In this document: piece by piece, positions 1 through 12,200 of the stretch | Layout: every line of letters begins with the position of its first letter | Numbering within the stretch: the stretch's first letter is position 1 | Assembly (NCBI RefSeq): GCF_047948215.1 | Contig: NC_134463.1 | Coordinates: forward strand, 52,139,201 to 52,203,200 | DNA from: Lycorma delicatula | Taxonomy: Eukaryota > Arthropoda > Insecta > Hemiptera > Fulgoridae | Length of the DNA: 64,000 nucleotides | Reading direction: 5' to 3' | Position numbers and translations under genes: made by a program | Notes under the pieces: generated by a model | Told to the model about the DNA's origin: nothing | Databases searched by the model: none | What the model saw: only the letters and a program-made list of their open reading frames with translations

Positions 1-213
1 CCAACAGTATGCGACTTTCCGCTACGTTCCTTAATTATAAGAAAATACTTTATAATAAGGATTTCTTATTGGTAATCAATTTATACTCATTTATTGTTAC
101 TGGAGTATTATTATAAGTTTATAAAGCTTTCATTGAAATTGATCACTTCTTAAATTATAGTGCAAGAAGTTAATCATTTTAAAGTTGACAATTTTATTTT
201 TTTTACGTTTCAG

Positions 214-660
214 GATTTTATTTATGGAACTGTTTTTTATGCAATAGTACCTACTTTGGTTGGCCCGTGGTAAATTTTTGGTGTGAATCAACTGTGTATA
301 TCAATGACTTTTTTTTTTCAAGTTGTTCTTAGTAACTTTGGATAAATATTCCACAATATTGGCCTAAACTGTCTGTCTGGTTCTATTTGTCTATTTATAA
401 CTACTGTAATAAGAATTTAGAAAACTTATCTCCCCCATTCTGTTCCTTTGTTAACTGACTCTATTTATTCTACTTTAATCCCTTTGGAGTTTTTCTGCCT
501 ACAAAGTCTGATTTCTAGATGTTTTCCAAAATTAGGAAGGAATGGTAATTTGGAATCTATTTAATAATTTGGGAGAGTGGTGTAATCTTTGGCTTTGTTG
601 AGATGTGATGTTCTGTTGAACCTGAAAATATAATTCTACTTTTACTACTTGTAAAATAAA
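214..660 (+). other. Possible 3'-terminal exon remnant (copy A)
   Basis: A pyrimidine-rich tract ending in CAG (up to 213) looks like a 3' splice site. One frame after it is open for 19 codons, 214-273, rich in hydrophobic residues and ending in TAA. A poly(A) signal AATAAA follows at 655-660. The same arrangement recurs at 43,946 and 56,417; in those copies the last codon is Cys rather than Trp. This could be the last exon of a gene carried along by the repeat, or chance in AT-rich DNA. I do not recognise the peptide and see no upstream exon. Confidence 0.2.
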
Positions 661-1267
661 CCATTTTTGCATTCACCATTAGCTGACTTCTATTAACCCT
701 CCTTACATACGATTCTGGTTGTAGCACCTGACAAGTCCGATGAATGTTGATGAGTGATGTCTCTTATTTCTGGTGAAAATAATGCTGGCTTCTGGATAAC
801 CCGATGTCTTCTTTTGAGGATTACTTTGCACATATATTCATTTTTCTTAACATATTTGAACACGATCACACACAACAAATTAACGTTATTTATTAATTCA
901 AACAAAATTAATATTTTTAAATCCCTAGTAATGCATTTTGGCTCTTCTAATGATCGTTAAATCGCTAAACACGATTAATATTTTTAATTATAAAATATAA
1001 AATTTTAATATAAAATTGTTTCCATGGTTTATTTGTTTTTACCTTTAATACACAAAAAAATAATGCAAATTTAAAATAATAAATATTTTCTACCCTGTTA
1101 TAATGATTGATCTGTTACATTAACAAAATTTGATTAAACCATAAATCATATGATTTTGTATAATGAGCTATATATTTCATGTTTTTTTTATTTTATTTTC
1201 ATAAAATTTTTTATGAAGTTACAGTTCTTGTAATGTTTGTTAAACTTATATTTGAAGTTCCATGACG

Positions 1268-1709
1268 TTAATATACTCTTTAAGACTTTGGGGGTTGGCT
1301 TCCCATGGCCCTAGCCTTTCCAGCCCTTCTTCCGACTACACTCAGAACAACACAACACTACACAAATTACAGCATGCATCCTTACCCAACTACACAACAA
1401 CAGCCTACATTTGATGGTTTTGTGATATCTTACAAAACGCAACTGTAACCTGAGGTGGGAACTATGATGCCAATGGGTGAGTGGCTGTACATAGTGAGAC
1501 TCTAGGCACCTGGGTGAACCTAGTTGTATTTAGCTCTAGCTCCAGTATGCGTGCGGTCTGCTGGAGCAATCTGTTATGTCACCAGTACTTGTGGGACTAA
1601 AATTTCAAGTCTAAAAATAACAAATTACAGAAAGAAGAAAAATTTTAACTGCGGTGGAAAAAAATTTGTTTGTTATTTGATGATGAATACAGAACAAATA
1701 TTCTATTAG
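1268..1709 (+). pseudogene. LINE-derived stretch with gag deletion (copy A)
   Basis: This is the copy-A version of the LINE ORF1 remnant seen best at 45,569-46,080. Here the central coding part is missing: the sequence jumps at about 1,620 from the upstream segment directly to the part following the zinc-knuckle region. A four-base ATAA is present at both breakpoints in copy B, consistent with a microhomology deletion. What remains has no readable conserved protein motif on its own. The assignment depends on alignment with copy B. Confidence 0.5.
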
Positions 1710-1739
1710 CAATTACATTAAAAACGATTATCGACCAAT

Positions 1740-2096
1740 TTAATCCGATCAAGTATAATTTATGGTTAATCGTCACAGATTAGTTAGTTTGGGTTATGAG
1801 AAACTGAAATGTGTGAAGAAGGGATTGAAGAGAGGTGCCCCACCAGGTGACGATGATTGGTGCATCACCACTCACACCCTCTGCTGATTTCAGCGGTCAC
1901 CAGATTATATTTGCAAGTGATGATAAAATTCTTAGATAGGAATGGTTTACTTTTATGTGTGACTTTGCATAAAAACATACTTTATATTAAGGATCTATTA
2001 TTGGTAATCAATTTGTACTCATTTATCTCTACTGGAGTATTATTATCAGTTTTCTTAAGTCACACCATTTCTTTTTCTAGTGTGCTGTGGACTGTA
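1740..2096 (+). repeat. Diverged Sat1 monomer at the end of unit A
   Basis: The order of blocks is that of a Sat1 monomer: a GGTGCCCCACC-like element, a dyad near 1,846-1,870, a hairpin at 1,881-1,896 (CTGCTG, loop ATTT, CAGCGG) and then GTCACCAGATTA. Many substitutions separate it from the array. After 2,090 it joins a standard monomer at CTGTATG, skipping about 75 bp of the expected monomer sequence. Confidence 0.75.
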
Positions 2097-2099
2097 TGA

Positions 2100-2300
2100 T
2101 TCCATATTAATATCTGTTATGTAATGAGTATTGTAGGGTAGAGGTTCATTTTGTAAATAATATGGGTTTGTTGATATTTCATTAGTTATCAAATGCTCTA
2201 TTATTTTTTTTGGATGTAGTTGCAGGTAGGATGAATAATTTCATTAACAAACACTAGCAAGATTTGAGTAAACGAATTGAAAAATTCTGAAGAAAGTCAC
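2100..2300 (+). repeat. First Sat1 monomer, core deleted
   Basis: At 2,296/2,297 the sequence passes from the AATTCTGAAGAAA block directly to GTCACCAGATTACG. About 110-115 bp that normally lie between them, including every palindrome of the core, are missing. This is the only monomer in the array I found without a core, and it is the one at the left boundary. Confidence 0.8.
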
Positions 2301-4991
2301 CAGATTACGATTGCACGTGATGTTAAATTTGTGAAATGGGAGTGGTTTACTTCAGCGTCTTAAGTTATATAAATTATATTTTAATAGGTAAATTATAATG
2401 GTAATATTTTTATTTATTTTGCACTACTAGTGTATTATTGTCATTCTTAGTAATTCACACGTATTTTTTCTAATGAGCTGTGATTGATACTGAAAGTACA
2501 TTAGAACCAAATGACGTAAACTATGTTTATGTTGAATCGTCTACTAAAAAGTGTATATTTCTACAGAAACTTTTGTTATGTAATGAGTATTGTAGGGTGG
2601 AGGGTCATTTTGTAAATTATATGGGTTTTTTGATACTTCATTAGTTACCAACTGCTCTATTATTTCTTTTAGATCTAGTTGCAGGTAGGATGAATAATTT
2701 AATTATCAAATACTAGCAAGATTGGGTTATACGGAATAAAAAATTCTGAAGAAAGAAACGCACCGGTGCCCGGTGCCCGGTGCCCCAACACGTGACGGTG
2801 ACAAATGCATCGTCGTTCTCACCCCTTCGCTCCATTGAGCGGTCACTAGATTAAAATTGGACGTGATGTTAAATTTGTAAAATGGGAATGGGTTATTTCT
2901 ACGTCTTAAGTTGTATAAAAAGATATTGTTAATAAGGATCTAATATTGGTATAATATAATTCATATGTCGGTACTGGTGTATTATGGCCACATTTACTAA
3001 ATCACACGCCTTTTGTTCTTGTGAGCTGTCTATAATTACTATTGGTACATTAAAACGAATTAACCAAAACCATGTTTATGGTTAATCGTCTTCAAAAACT
3101 GTATGTTTCCATATTAATATCTGTTATGTAATGAGTATTGTAGGGTAGAGGTTCATTTTGTAAATAATATGGATTTGTTATATTTCATTAGTTATCAAAT
3201 GCTCTATTATTTTTTTTGGATGTAGTTGCAGGTAGGATGAATAATTTCATTAACAAACACTAGCAAGATTTGAGTAAACGAATTGAAAAATTCTGAAGAA
3301 AGGAACGCACCGGTGCCCGGTGCCCCACCACGTGACGACGACAAATGCATCGTCACTCTCACCCCCACTCCTTTGAGCGGTCACCAGATTTCAATGGCGC
3401 GTGATATTAAATTTGTAAAATGGGAATGGTTTACTTCTTTGTCTCAAGTTTTATAAAAAGATATTTTAATAGGTATTTAATTTTAGAATACTTTTATTTA
3501 TTTGACTCTACTAGTGTATTATTGTCATTCCTCGTAATTAACACGTATTTTTGCGAATGAGCTGTGAGGGATACTGAAAGTACATTAGAAGTAAATGACG
3601 TAAACTATGTTTATGTTTAATCTTCACCTAAAAAGTGAATTTTTCAACAGAAATTTCTGTTATGTAATGAGTACTGTACGGTGGAGGTTCATTTTGAAAA
3701 TTATATGGATTTTTTGATCATTCGTTAGTTATCAACTGCTCTATTATTTCTTTTGGATCTAGTTGCAGGTATAATGAATAGTTTCATCATTACATACTAG
3801 CAAGATTGGGTTATAGGAAAAAAAAAATTGTGAAGAAAGGAATGCACCGGTGCCTGGTGCCCCACCACGTGACGATGACAAATGCATCGTCACTCTCACC
3901 CCCGCTCCGTTGAGCGGTCACCAGATTACGATTGCACGTGATGTTAAATTTGTGAAATGGGAGTGGTTTACTTCAGCGTCTTAAGTTATATAAATTATAT
4001 TTTAATAGGTAAATTATAATGGTAATATTTTTATTTATTTAGCACCACTAGTGTATTATTGTCATTCTTAGTAATTCACACGTTTTTTTTCTAATGAGCT
4101 GTGATTGATACTGAAAGTACATTAGAACCAAATGTCGTAAACAATGTTTATGTTGAATCGTCTACTAAAAAGTGTATATTTCTACAGAAATTTCTGTTAT
4201 GTAATGAGTATTGTAGGGTGGAGGGTCATTTTGTAAATTATATGGGTTTTTTGATACTTCATTAGTTACCAACTGCTCTATTATTTCTTTTAGATCTAGT
4301 TGCAAGTAGGATGAATAATTTCATTATCAAATACTAGCAAGATTGGGTTATACGGAATAAAAAATTCTGAAGAAAGGAACGCACCGGTGCCCGGTGCCCC
4401 ACCACGTGACGATGAAAAAATGCATCGTCACTCTCACCCCCGCTCCGTTGAGCGGTCACCAGATTACGATTGGACGTGATGTTAAATTTGTGAAATGGGA
4501 ATGGTTTACTTCTTTGTCTCAAGTTTTATAAAAAGATATTTTAATAGTTATTTAATTTTAGAATACTTTTATTTATTTGACTCTACTAGTGTATTATTGT
4601 CATTCCTCGTAATTAACACGTATTTTTGCTAATGAGCTGTGAGGGATACTGAAAGTACATTAGAAGTAAATGACGTAAACTATGTTTATGTTTAATCTTC
4701 ACCTAAAAAGTGAATTTTTCAACAGAAATTTCTGTTATGTAATGAGTACTGTACGGTGGAGGTTCATTTTGAAAATTATATGGATTTTTTGATCATTCGT
4801 TAGTTATCAACTGCTCTATTATTTCTTTTGGATCTAGTTGCAGGTATAATGAATAGTTTCATCATTACATACTAGCAAGATTGGGTTATAGGAAAAAAAA
4901 AATTGTGAAGAAAGGAATGCACCGGTGCCTGGTGCCCCACCACGTGACGATGACTAATGCATCGTCACTCTCACCCCCGCTCCGTTGAGCG
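2297..4991 (+). repeat. Five-monomer super-repeat, copy 1 (~2,695 bp)
   Basis: The sequence from 2,297 recurs 2,695-2,696 bp later, including private variants such as the doubled GGTGCCC with CCAACACGTGACGG at 2,760 and 5,456, and the gamma monomer with TAACCAAAACCATG at 3,061 and 5,757. It spans five monomers. Confidence 0.8.
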
Positions 4992-7090
4992 GTCACCAGA
5001 TTACGATTGCACGTGATGTTAAATTTGTGAAATGGGAGTGGTTTACTTCAGCGTCTTAAGTTATATAAATTATATTTTAATAGGTAAATTATAATAGTAA
5101 TATTTTTATTTATTTAGCACCACTAGTGTATTATTGTCATTCTTAGTAATTCACACGTTTTTTTTCTAATGAGCTGTGATTGATACTGAAAGTACATTAG
5201 AACCAAATGACGTAAACTATGTTTATGTTGAATCGTCTACTAAAAAGTGTATATTTCTACAGAAACTTCTGTTATGTAATGAGTATTGTAGGGTGGAGGG
5301 TCATTTTGTAAATTATATGGGTTTTTTGATACTTCATTAGTTACCAACTGATCTATTATTTCTTTTAGATCTAGTTGCAGGTAGGATGAATAATTTAATT
5401 ATCAAATACTAGCAAGATTGGGTTATACGGAATAAAAAATTCTGAAGAAAGAAACGCACCGGTGCCCGGTGCCCGGTGCCCCAACACGTGACGGTGACAA
5501 ATGCATCGTCGTTCTCACCCCTTCGCTCCATTGAGCGGTCACTAGATTAAAATTGGACGTGATGTTAAATTTGTAAAATGGGAATGGGTTATTTCTACGT
5601 CTTAAGTTGTATAAAAAGATATTGTTAATAAGGATCTAATATTGGTATAATATAATTCATATGTCGGTACTGGTGTATTATGGCCACATTTACTAAATCA
5701 CACGCCTTTTGTTCTTGTGAGCTGTCTATAATTACTATTGGTACATTAAAACGAATTAACCAAAACCATGTTTATGGTTAATCGTCTTCAAAAACTGTAT
5801 GTTTCCATATTAATATCTGTTATGTAATGAGTATTGTAGGGTAGAGGTTCATTTTGTAAATAATATGGATTTGTTAATATTTCATTAGTTATCAAATGCT
5901 CTATTATTTTTTTTGGATGTAGTTGCAGGTAGGATGAATAATTTCATTAACAAACACTAGCAAGATTTGAGTTAACGAATTGAAAAATTCTGAAGAAAGG
6001 AACGCACCGGTGCCCGGTGCCCCACCACGTGACGACGACAAATGCATCGTCACTCTCACCCCCACTCCTTTGAGCGGTCACCAGATTTCAATGGCGCGTG
6101 ATATTAAATTTGTAAAATGGGAATGGTTTACTTCTTTGTCTCAAGTTTTATAAAAAGATATTTTAATAGGTATTTAATTTTAGAATACTTTTATTTATTT
6201 GACTCTACTAGTGTATTATTGTCATTCCTCGTAATTAACACGTATTTTTGCGAATGAGCTGTGAGGGATACTGAAAGTACATTAGAAGTAAATGACGTAA
6301 ACTATGTTTATGTTTAATCTTCACCTAAAAAGTGAATTTTTCAACAGAAATTTCTGTTATGTAATGAGTACTGTACGGTGGAGGTTCATTTTGAAAATTA
6401 TATGGATTTTTTGATCATTCGTTAGTTATCAACTGCTCTATTATTTCTTTTGGATCTAGTTGCAGGTATAATGAATAGTTTCATCATTACATACTAGCAA
6501 GATTGGGTTATAGGAAAAAAAAAATTGTGAAGAAAGGAATGCACCGGTGCCTGGTGCCCCACCACGTGACGATGACAAATGCATCGTCACTCTCACCCCC
6601 GCTCCGTTGAGCGGTCACCAGATTACGATTGGACGTGAAGTTAAATTTGTGAAATGGGAATGGATTACTTCTTTGTCTCAAGTTTTATAAAAAGATATTT
6701 TAATAGTTATTTAATTTTAGAATACTTTTATTTATTTGACTCTACTAGTGTATTATTGTCATTCCTCGTAATTAACACGTATTTTTGCTAATGAGCTGTG
6801 AGGGATACTGAAAGTACATTAGAAGTAAATGACGTAAACTATGTTTATGTTTAATCTTCACCTAAAAAGTGAATTTTTCAACAGAAATTTCTGTTATGTA
6901 ATGAGTACTGTACGGTGGAGGTTCATTTTGAAAATTATATGGATTTTTTGAACATTCGTTAGTTATCAACTGCTCTATTATTTCTTTTGGATCTAGTTGC
7001 AGGTATAATGAATAGTTTCATCATTACATACTAGCAAGATTGGGTTATAGGAAAAAAAAATTGTGAAGAAAGGAATGCACCGGGGCCCGG
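4992..7090 (+). repeat. Five-monomer super-repeat, copy 2, one monomer short
   Basis: Matches copy 1 with a lag of about 2,696 bp up to about 6,626, then with a lag of about 2,162 bp (shared private variant AATAGTTATTTAATTTT at about 4,545 and 6,707). One monomer of about 534 bp, equivalent to about 3,930-4,440, is therefore missing in this copy, as expected of unequal exchange in register. Confidence 0.7.
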
Positions 7091-9225
7091 TGCCCCACCA
7101 CGTGACGACGACAAATGCATCGTCACTCTCACCCCCACTCCTTTGAGCGGTCACCAGATTTCAATGGCGCGTGATATTAAATTTGTAAAATGGGAATGGT
7201 TTACTTCTTTGTCTCAAGTTTTATAAAAAGATATTTTAATAGGTATTTAATTTTAGTAATACTTTTATTTATTTGACTCTACTAGTGTATTATTGTCATT
7301 CTTCGTAATTAACACGTATTTTTTCTAATGAGCTGTGAGGGATACTGAAAGTACATTAAAAGTAAATGAGGTAACTATGTTTATGTTTAATCTCCTACTA
7401 AAAAGTGTATTTTTCTACAGAAATTTCCGTTATGTAATGAGGACTGTACGGTGGAGGTTCACTTTGAAAATTATATTGATTTTTTGGTCATTCATTAGTT
7501 ATCAACTGCTCTATTATTTCTTTTGGATCTAGTTGCAGGTATAATGAATAGTTTCATCATTACATACTAGCAAGATTGGGTTATAGGAAAAAAAAATTGT
7601 GAAGAAAGGAATGCACCGGGGCCCGGTGCCCCACCACGTGACGATGACAAATGCATCGTCACTCTCACCCCCGCTCCGTTGAGCGGTCACCAGATTACGG
7701 TTGGACGTGATGTTAAATTTGTGAAATGGGAATGGATTACTTTTTTGTCTCAAGTTTTATAAAAAGATACTGTTAATAAGGATCTAATATTGGTATAATA
7801 TAATTCATATGTCGGTACAGGTGTATGATTGCCACTTTTCCTAAATCACACGCCTTTTGTTCTAGTGAGCTGTCTATAATTACTATTAGTACATTAAAAT
7901 GAATAGACCTAAACTATGTTTATGGTGAATCGTCTTCTAAAAACTGTATGTTTCAATATTTATTTCTGTTATGTTATGAGTATTGTAGGGTAGAGGTTCA
8001 TTTTGTAAATAATATGGATTTGTTGATATTTCATTAGTTATCAAATGCTCTATTATTTCTTTTGTATGTAGTTGCAGGTAGGATGAATAAATTCATTATC
8101 AAGTACTAGCAAGATTAGGTTATACGGAATAAAAAATTCTGAAGAAAGGAACGCACCGGTGCCCGGTGCCCCACCACGTGACGATGAAAAAATGCATCGT
8201 CACTCTCACCCCCGCTCCGTTGAGCGGTCACCAGATTACGATTGTACGTGATGTTAAATTTGTGAAATGGGAATGGTTTACTTCTTTGTCTCAAGTTTTA
8301 TAAAAGATATTTTAATAGGTATTTAATTTTAGAATACTTTTATTTATTTGAATCTACTAGTGTATTATTGTCATTCCTCGTAATTAACACGTATTTTTTT
8401 TAATGAGCTGTGAGGGATACTGAAAGTACATTAGACGTAAATGACGTAAACTATGTTTATGTTTAATCTTCACCTAAAAAGTGAATTTTTCAACAGAAAT
8501 TTCTGTTATGTAATGAGTACTGTACGGTGGAGGTTCATTTTGAAAATTATATGGATTTTTTGATCATTCATTAGTTATCAACTGCTCTATTATTTCTTTT
8601 GGATCTAGTTGCAGGTGTAATGAATAGTTTCATCATTACATACTAGCAACATTGGGTTATAGGAAAAAAAAAATTGTGAAGGAAGGAATGCACCGGTGCC
8701 TGGTGCCCCACCACGTGACGATGACAAATGCATCGTCACTCTCACCCCCGCTCCTTTTAGCGGTCACCAGATTACAATTGCACGTGATGTTAAATTTGTG
8801 AAATGGGAGTGGTTTATTTCAGCGTCTTAAGTTATATTAATTATATTTTAATAGGTAATTAATAATGGTATTATTTTTATTTATTTGGCACTACTAGTGT
8901 ATTATTGTCATTCTTAGTAATTCACAGGTATTTTTTCTAATGAGCTGTGATTGACACTGACAGTACATTAGAACCAAATGTCGTAAACTATGTTTATGTT
9001 GAATCGTCTACTAAAAAGTGTATATTTCTACAGAAATTTCTGTTATGTAATGAGTATTGTAGGGTGGAGGGTCATTTTGTAAATTATATGGGTTTTTTGA
9101 TACTTCATTAGTTACCAACTGCTCTATTATTTCTTTTAGATCTAGTTGCAGGTAGGATGAATAATTTCATTATCAAATACTAGCAAGATTGGGTTATACG
9201 GAATAAGAAATTCTGAAGAAAGGAA

Positions 9226-9270
9226 CGCACCGGTGCCCGGTGCCCGGTGCCCGGTGCCCGGTGCCCCACC
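9226..9270 (+). repeat. Longest GGTGCCC heptamer run (5 units)
   Basis: Just after GCACC the heptamer GGTGCCC is repeated five times. Other monomers carry one (for example 32,945), two (10,337) or three (17,881) units, and 21,445/30,424 carry a scrambled version with CGGTTA. This is a small variable-number repeat inside the satellite core. Confidence 0.9.
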
Positions 9271-12200
9271 ACGTGACGATGACAAATGCATCGTCACTCT
9301 CACCCCCGCTCCGTTGAGCGGTCACCAGATTACGATTGGACGTGATGGTAAATTTGTGAAATGGGAATGGATTACTTCTTTGTCTCAAGTTTTATAAAAA
9401 GATACTGTTAATAAGGATCTAATATTGGTATAATATAATTCATATGTCGGTACTGGTGTATGATTGCCACTTTTACTAAATCACACGCCTTTTGTTCTAG
9501 TGAGCTGTCTATAATTACTATTAGTACATTAAAATGAATAGACCTAAACTATGTTTATGGTGAATCGTCTTCTAAAAACTGTATGTTTCAATATTTATTT
9601 CTGTTATGTAATGAGTATTGTAGGGTGGAGGGTCATTTTGTAAATTATATGGGTTTATTGATACTTCATTAGTTACCAACTGCTCTATTATTTCTTTTAG
9701 ATCTAGTTGCAGGTAGGATGACTAATTTCATTATCAAATACTAGCAAGATTGTGTTATACGGAATAAAAAATTCTGAAGAAAGGAACGCACCGGTGCCCG
9801 GTGCCCGGTGCCCCACCACGTGACGATGACAAATGCATCGTCACTCTCACCCCCGCTCCGTTGAGCGGTCACCAGATTACGATTGGACGTGATGTTAAAT
9901 TTGTGAAATGGGAATGGTTTACTTCTTTGTCTCAAGTTTTATAAAAAGATACTGTTAATAAGGATATAATATTGGTATAATATAATTCATATGTCGGTAC
10001 TGGTGTATGATTGCCACTTTTACTAAATCACACGCCTTTTGTTCTAGTGAGCTGTCTATAATTACTATAAGTACATTAAAATGAATTGACCTAATCTATG
10101 TTTATGGTGAATCGTCTTCTAAAAACTGTATGTTTCAATATTTATTTCTGTTATGTTATGAGTATTGTAGGGTAGAGGTTCATTTTGTAAATAATATGGA
10201 TTTGTTGATATTTCATTAGTTATCAAATGCTCTATTATTTCTTTTGGATGTAGTTGCAGGTAGGATGAATAATTTCATTATCAAATACTAGCAAGATAGG
10301 GTTATACGGAATAAAAAATTCTTAAGAAAGGATTGCACCGGTGCCCGGTGCCCCACCACGTGACGATGACAAATGCATCGTCACTCTCACCCACGCTCCG
10401 TTGAGCGGTCACCAGATTACGATTGGACGTGATGATAAATTTGTGAAATGGGAATGGTTTACTTCTTTGTCTCAAGTTTTATAAAAAGATATTTTAATAG
10501 GTATTTAATTTTAGTAATACTTTTATTTATTTGACTCTACTAGTGTATTATTGTCATTCTTCGTAATTAACACGTATTTTTTCTAATGAGCTGTGAGGGA
10601 TACTGAAAGTACATTAAAAGTAAATGTCGTAACTATGTTTATGTTTAATCTTCTACTAAAAAGTTAATTTTTCTACAGAAATTTCTGTTATGTAATGAGT
10701 ACTGTACGGTAGAGGTTCATTTTGAATATTATATGGATTTTTTGATCATTCATTAGTTATCAATTGCTCTATTATTTCTTTTGGATCTAGTTGCAGGTAT
10801 AATGAATAGTTTCATCATTACCTACTAGCAAGATTGGGTTATAGGAATAAAAAATTCTGAAGAAAGGAACGCACCGGTGCCCGGTGCCCCACCACGTGAC
10901 GATGACAAATACATCGTCACTCTCACCCCCGCTCCGTTGAGCGGTCACCAGATTACAATTGGACGTGATGTTAAATTTGTGAAATGGGAGTGGTTTACTT
11001 CAGCGTCTTAAGTTATATAAATTATATTTTAATAGGTAATTAATAATGGTAATATTCTTATTTATTTGGCACTACTAGTGTATTATTGTCATTCTTAGTA
11101 ATTCACACGTATTTTTTCTAATGAGCTGTGATTGATACGGAAAGTACATTAGAACCAAATGACGTAAACTATGTTTATGTTGAATCGTCTACGAAAAAGT
11201 GTATATTTCTACAGAAATTTCTGTTATGTAATGAGTATTGTAGGGTGGAGGGTCATTTTGTAAATTATATGGGTTTTTTGATACTTCATTAGTTACCAAC
11301 TGCTCTATTATTTCTTTTAGATCTAGTTGCAGGTAGGATGAATAATTTCATTATCAAATACTAGCAAGATTGGGTTATACGGAATAAAAAATTCTGAAGA
11401 AAGGAAGGCACCGGTGCCCGGTGCCCGGTGCCCCACCACGTGACGATGACAAATGCATCGTCACTCTCACCCCCGCTCCGTTGAGCGGTCACCAGATTAC
11501 GATTGGACGTGATGTTAAATTTGTGAAATGGGAATGGTTTACTTCTTTGTCTCAAGTTTTATAAAAGATATTTTAATAGGTATTTAATTTTAGAATACTT
11601 TTATTTATTTGACTCTACTAGTGTATTATTGTCATTCTTCGTAATTAACACGTATTTTTTCTAATGAGCTGTGAGGGATACTGAAAGTACATTAGAAGTA
11701 AATGACGTAAACTATGTTTATGTTTCATCTTCGACTAAAAAGTGTATTTTTCTACAGAAAGTTCTGTTATGTAATGAGTACTGTACGGTGGAGGTTCATT
11801 TTGAAAATTATATGGATTTTTTGATCATTCATTAGTTATCAACTGCTCTATTATTTCTTTTGGATCTAGTTGAAGGTATAATGAATAGAATCATCATTAC
11901 ATACCAGCAAGATTGGGTTATAGGAAAAAAAATTGTGAAGAAAGGAATGCACCGGTGCCTGGTGCCCAACCACGTGACGATGACAAATGCATCCTCACTC
12001 TCACCCCCGCTCCTTTGAGCGGACACCAGATTACAATTGCACGTGATGTTAAATTTGTGAAATGGGAGTGGTTTACTTCAGCGTCTTAAGTTATATGAAT
12101 TATATTTTAATAGGTAATTAATAATGGTAATATTTTTATTTATTTGGCACTACTAGTGTATTATTGTCATTCTTAGTAATTCACACGTATTTTTTCTAAT

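Larger units (their letters stand above)
1..2096. repeat. Composite repeat unit, copy A (left end outside window)
   Basis: This stretch matches copy B from about 43,734 and copy C from about 56,203 almost base for base, so the window opens inside a repeat unit. In order it holds a Sat1-like scrap (about 30-115), a possible 3'-terminal exon with poly(A) signal (214-660), AT-rich DNA, a LINE-derived stretch (about 1,270-1,710) and a diverged Sat1 monomer (about 1,740-2,096). Compared with copy B it lacks 686 bp at about 1,620, a deletion it shares with copy C. At about 2,090 it leaves the B/C alignment and enters satellite array 1 instead of Sat2. Confidence 0.85.

Noticed and set aside
7335..7532. 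Repeated plus-strand 65-codon open frames (also 22,267 and 31,246)
   Set aside because: These exist only where a private monomer variant removes stops. They lie in AT-rich satellite and show no protein-like constraint.
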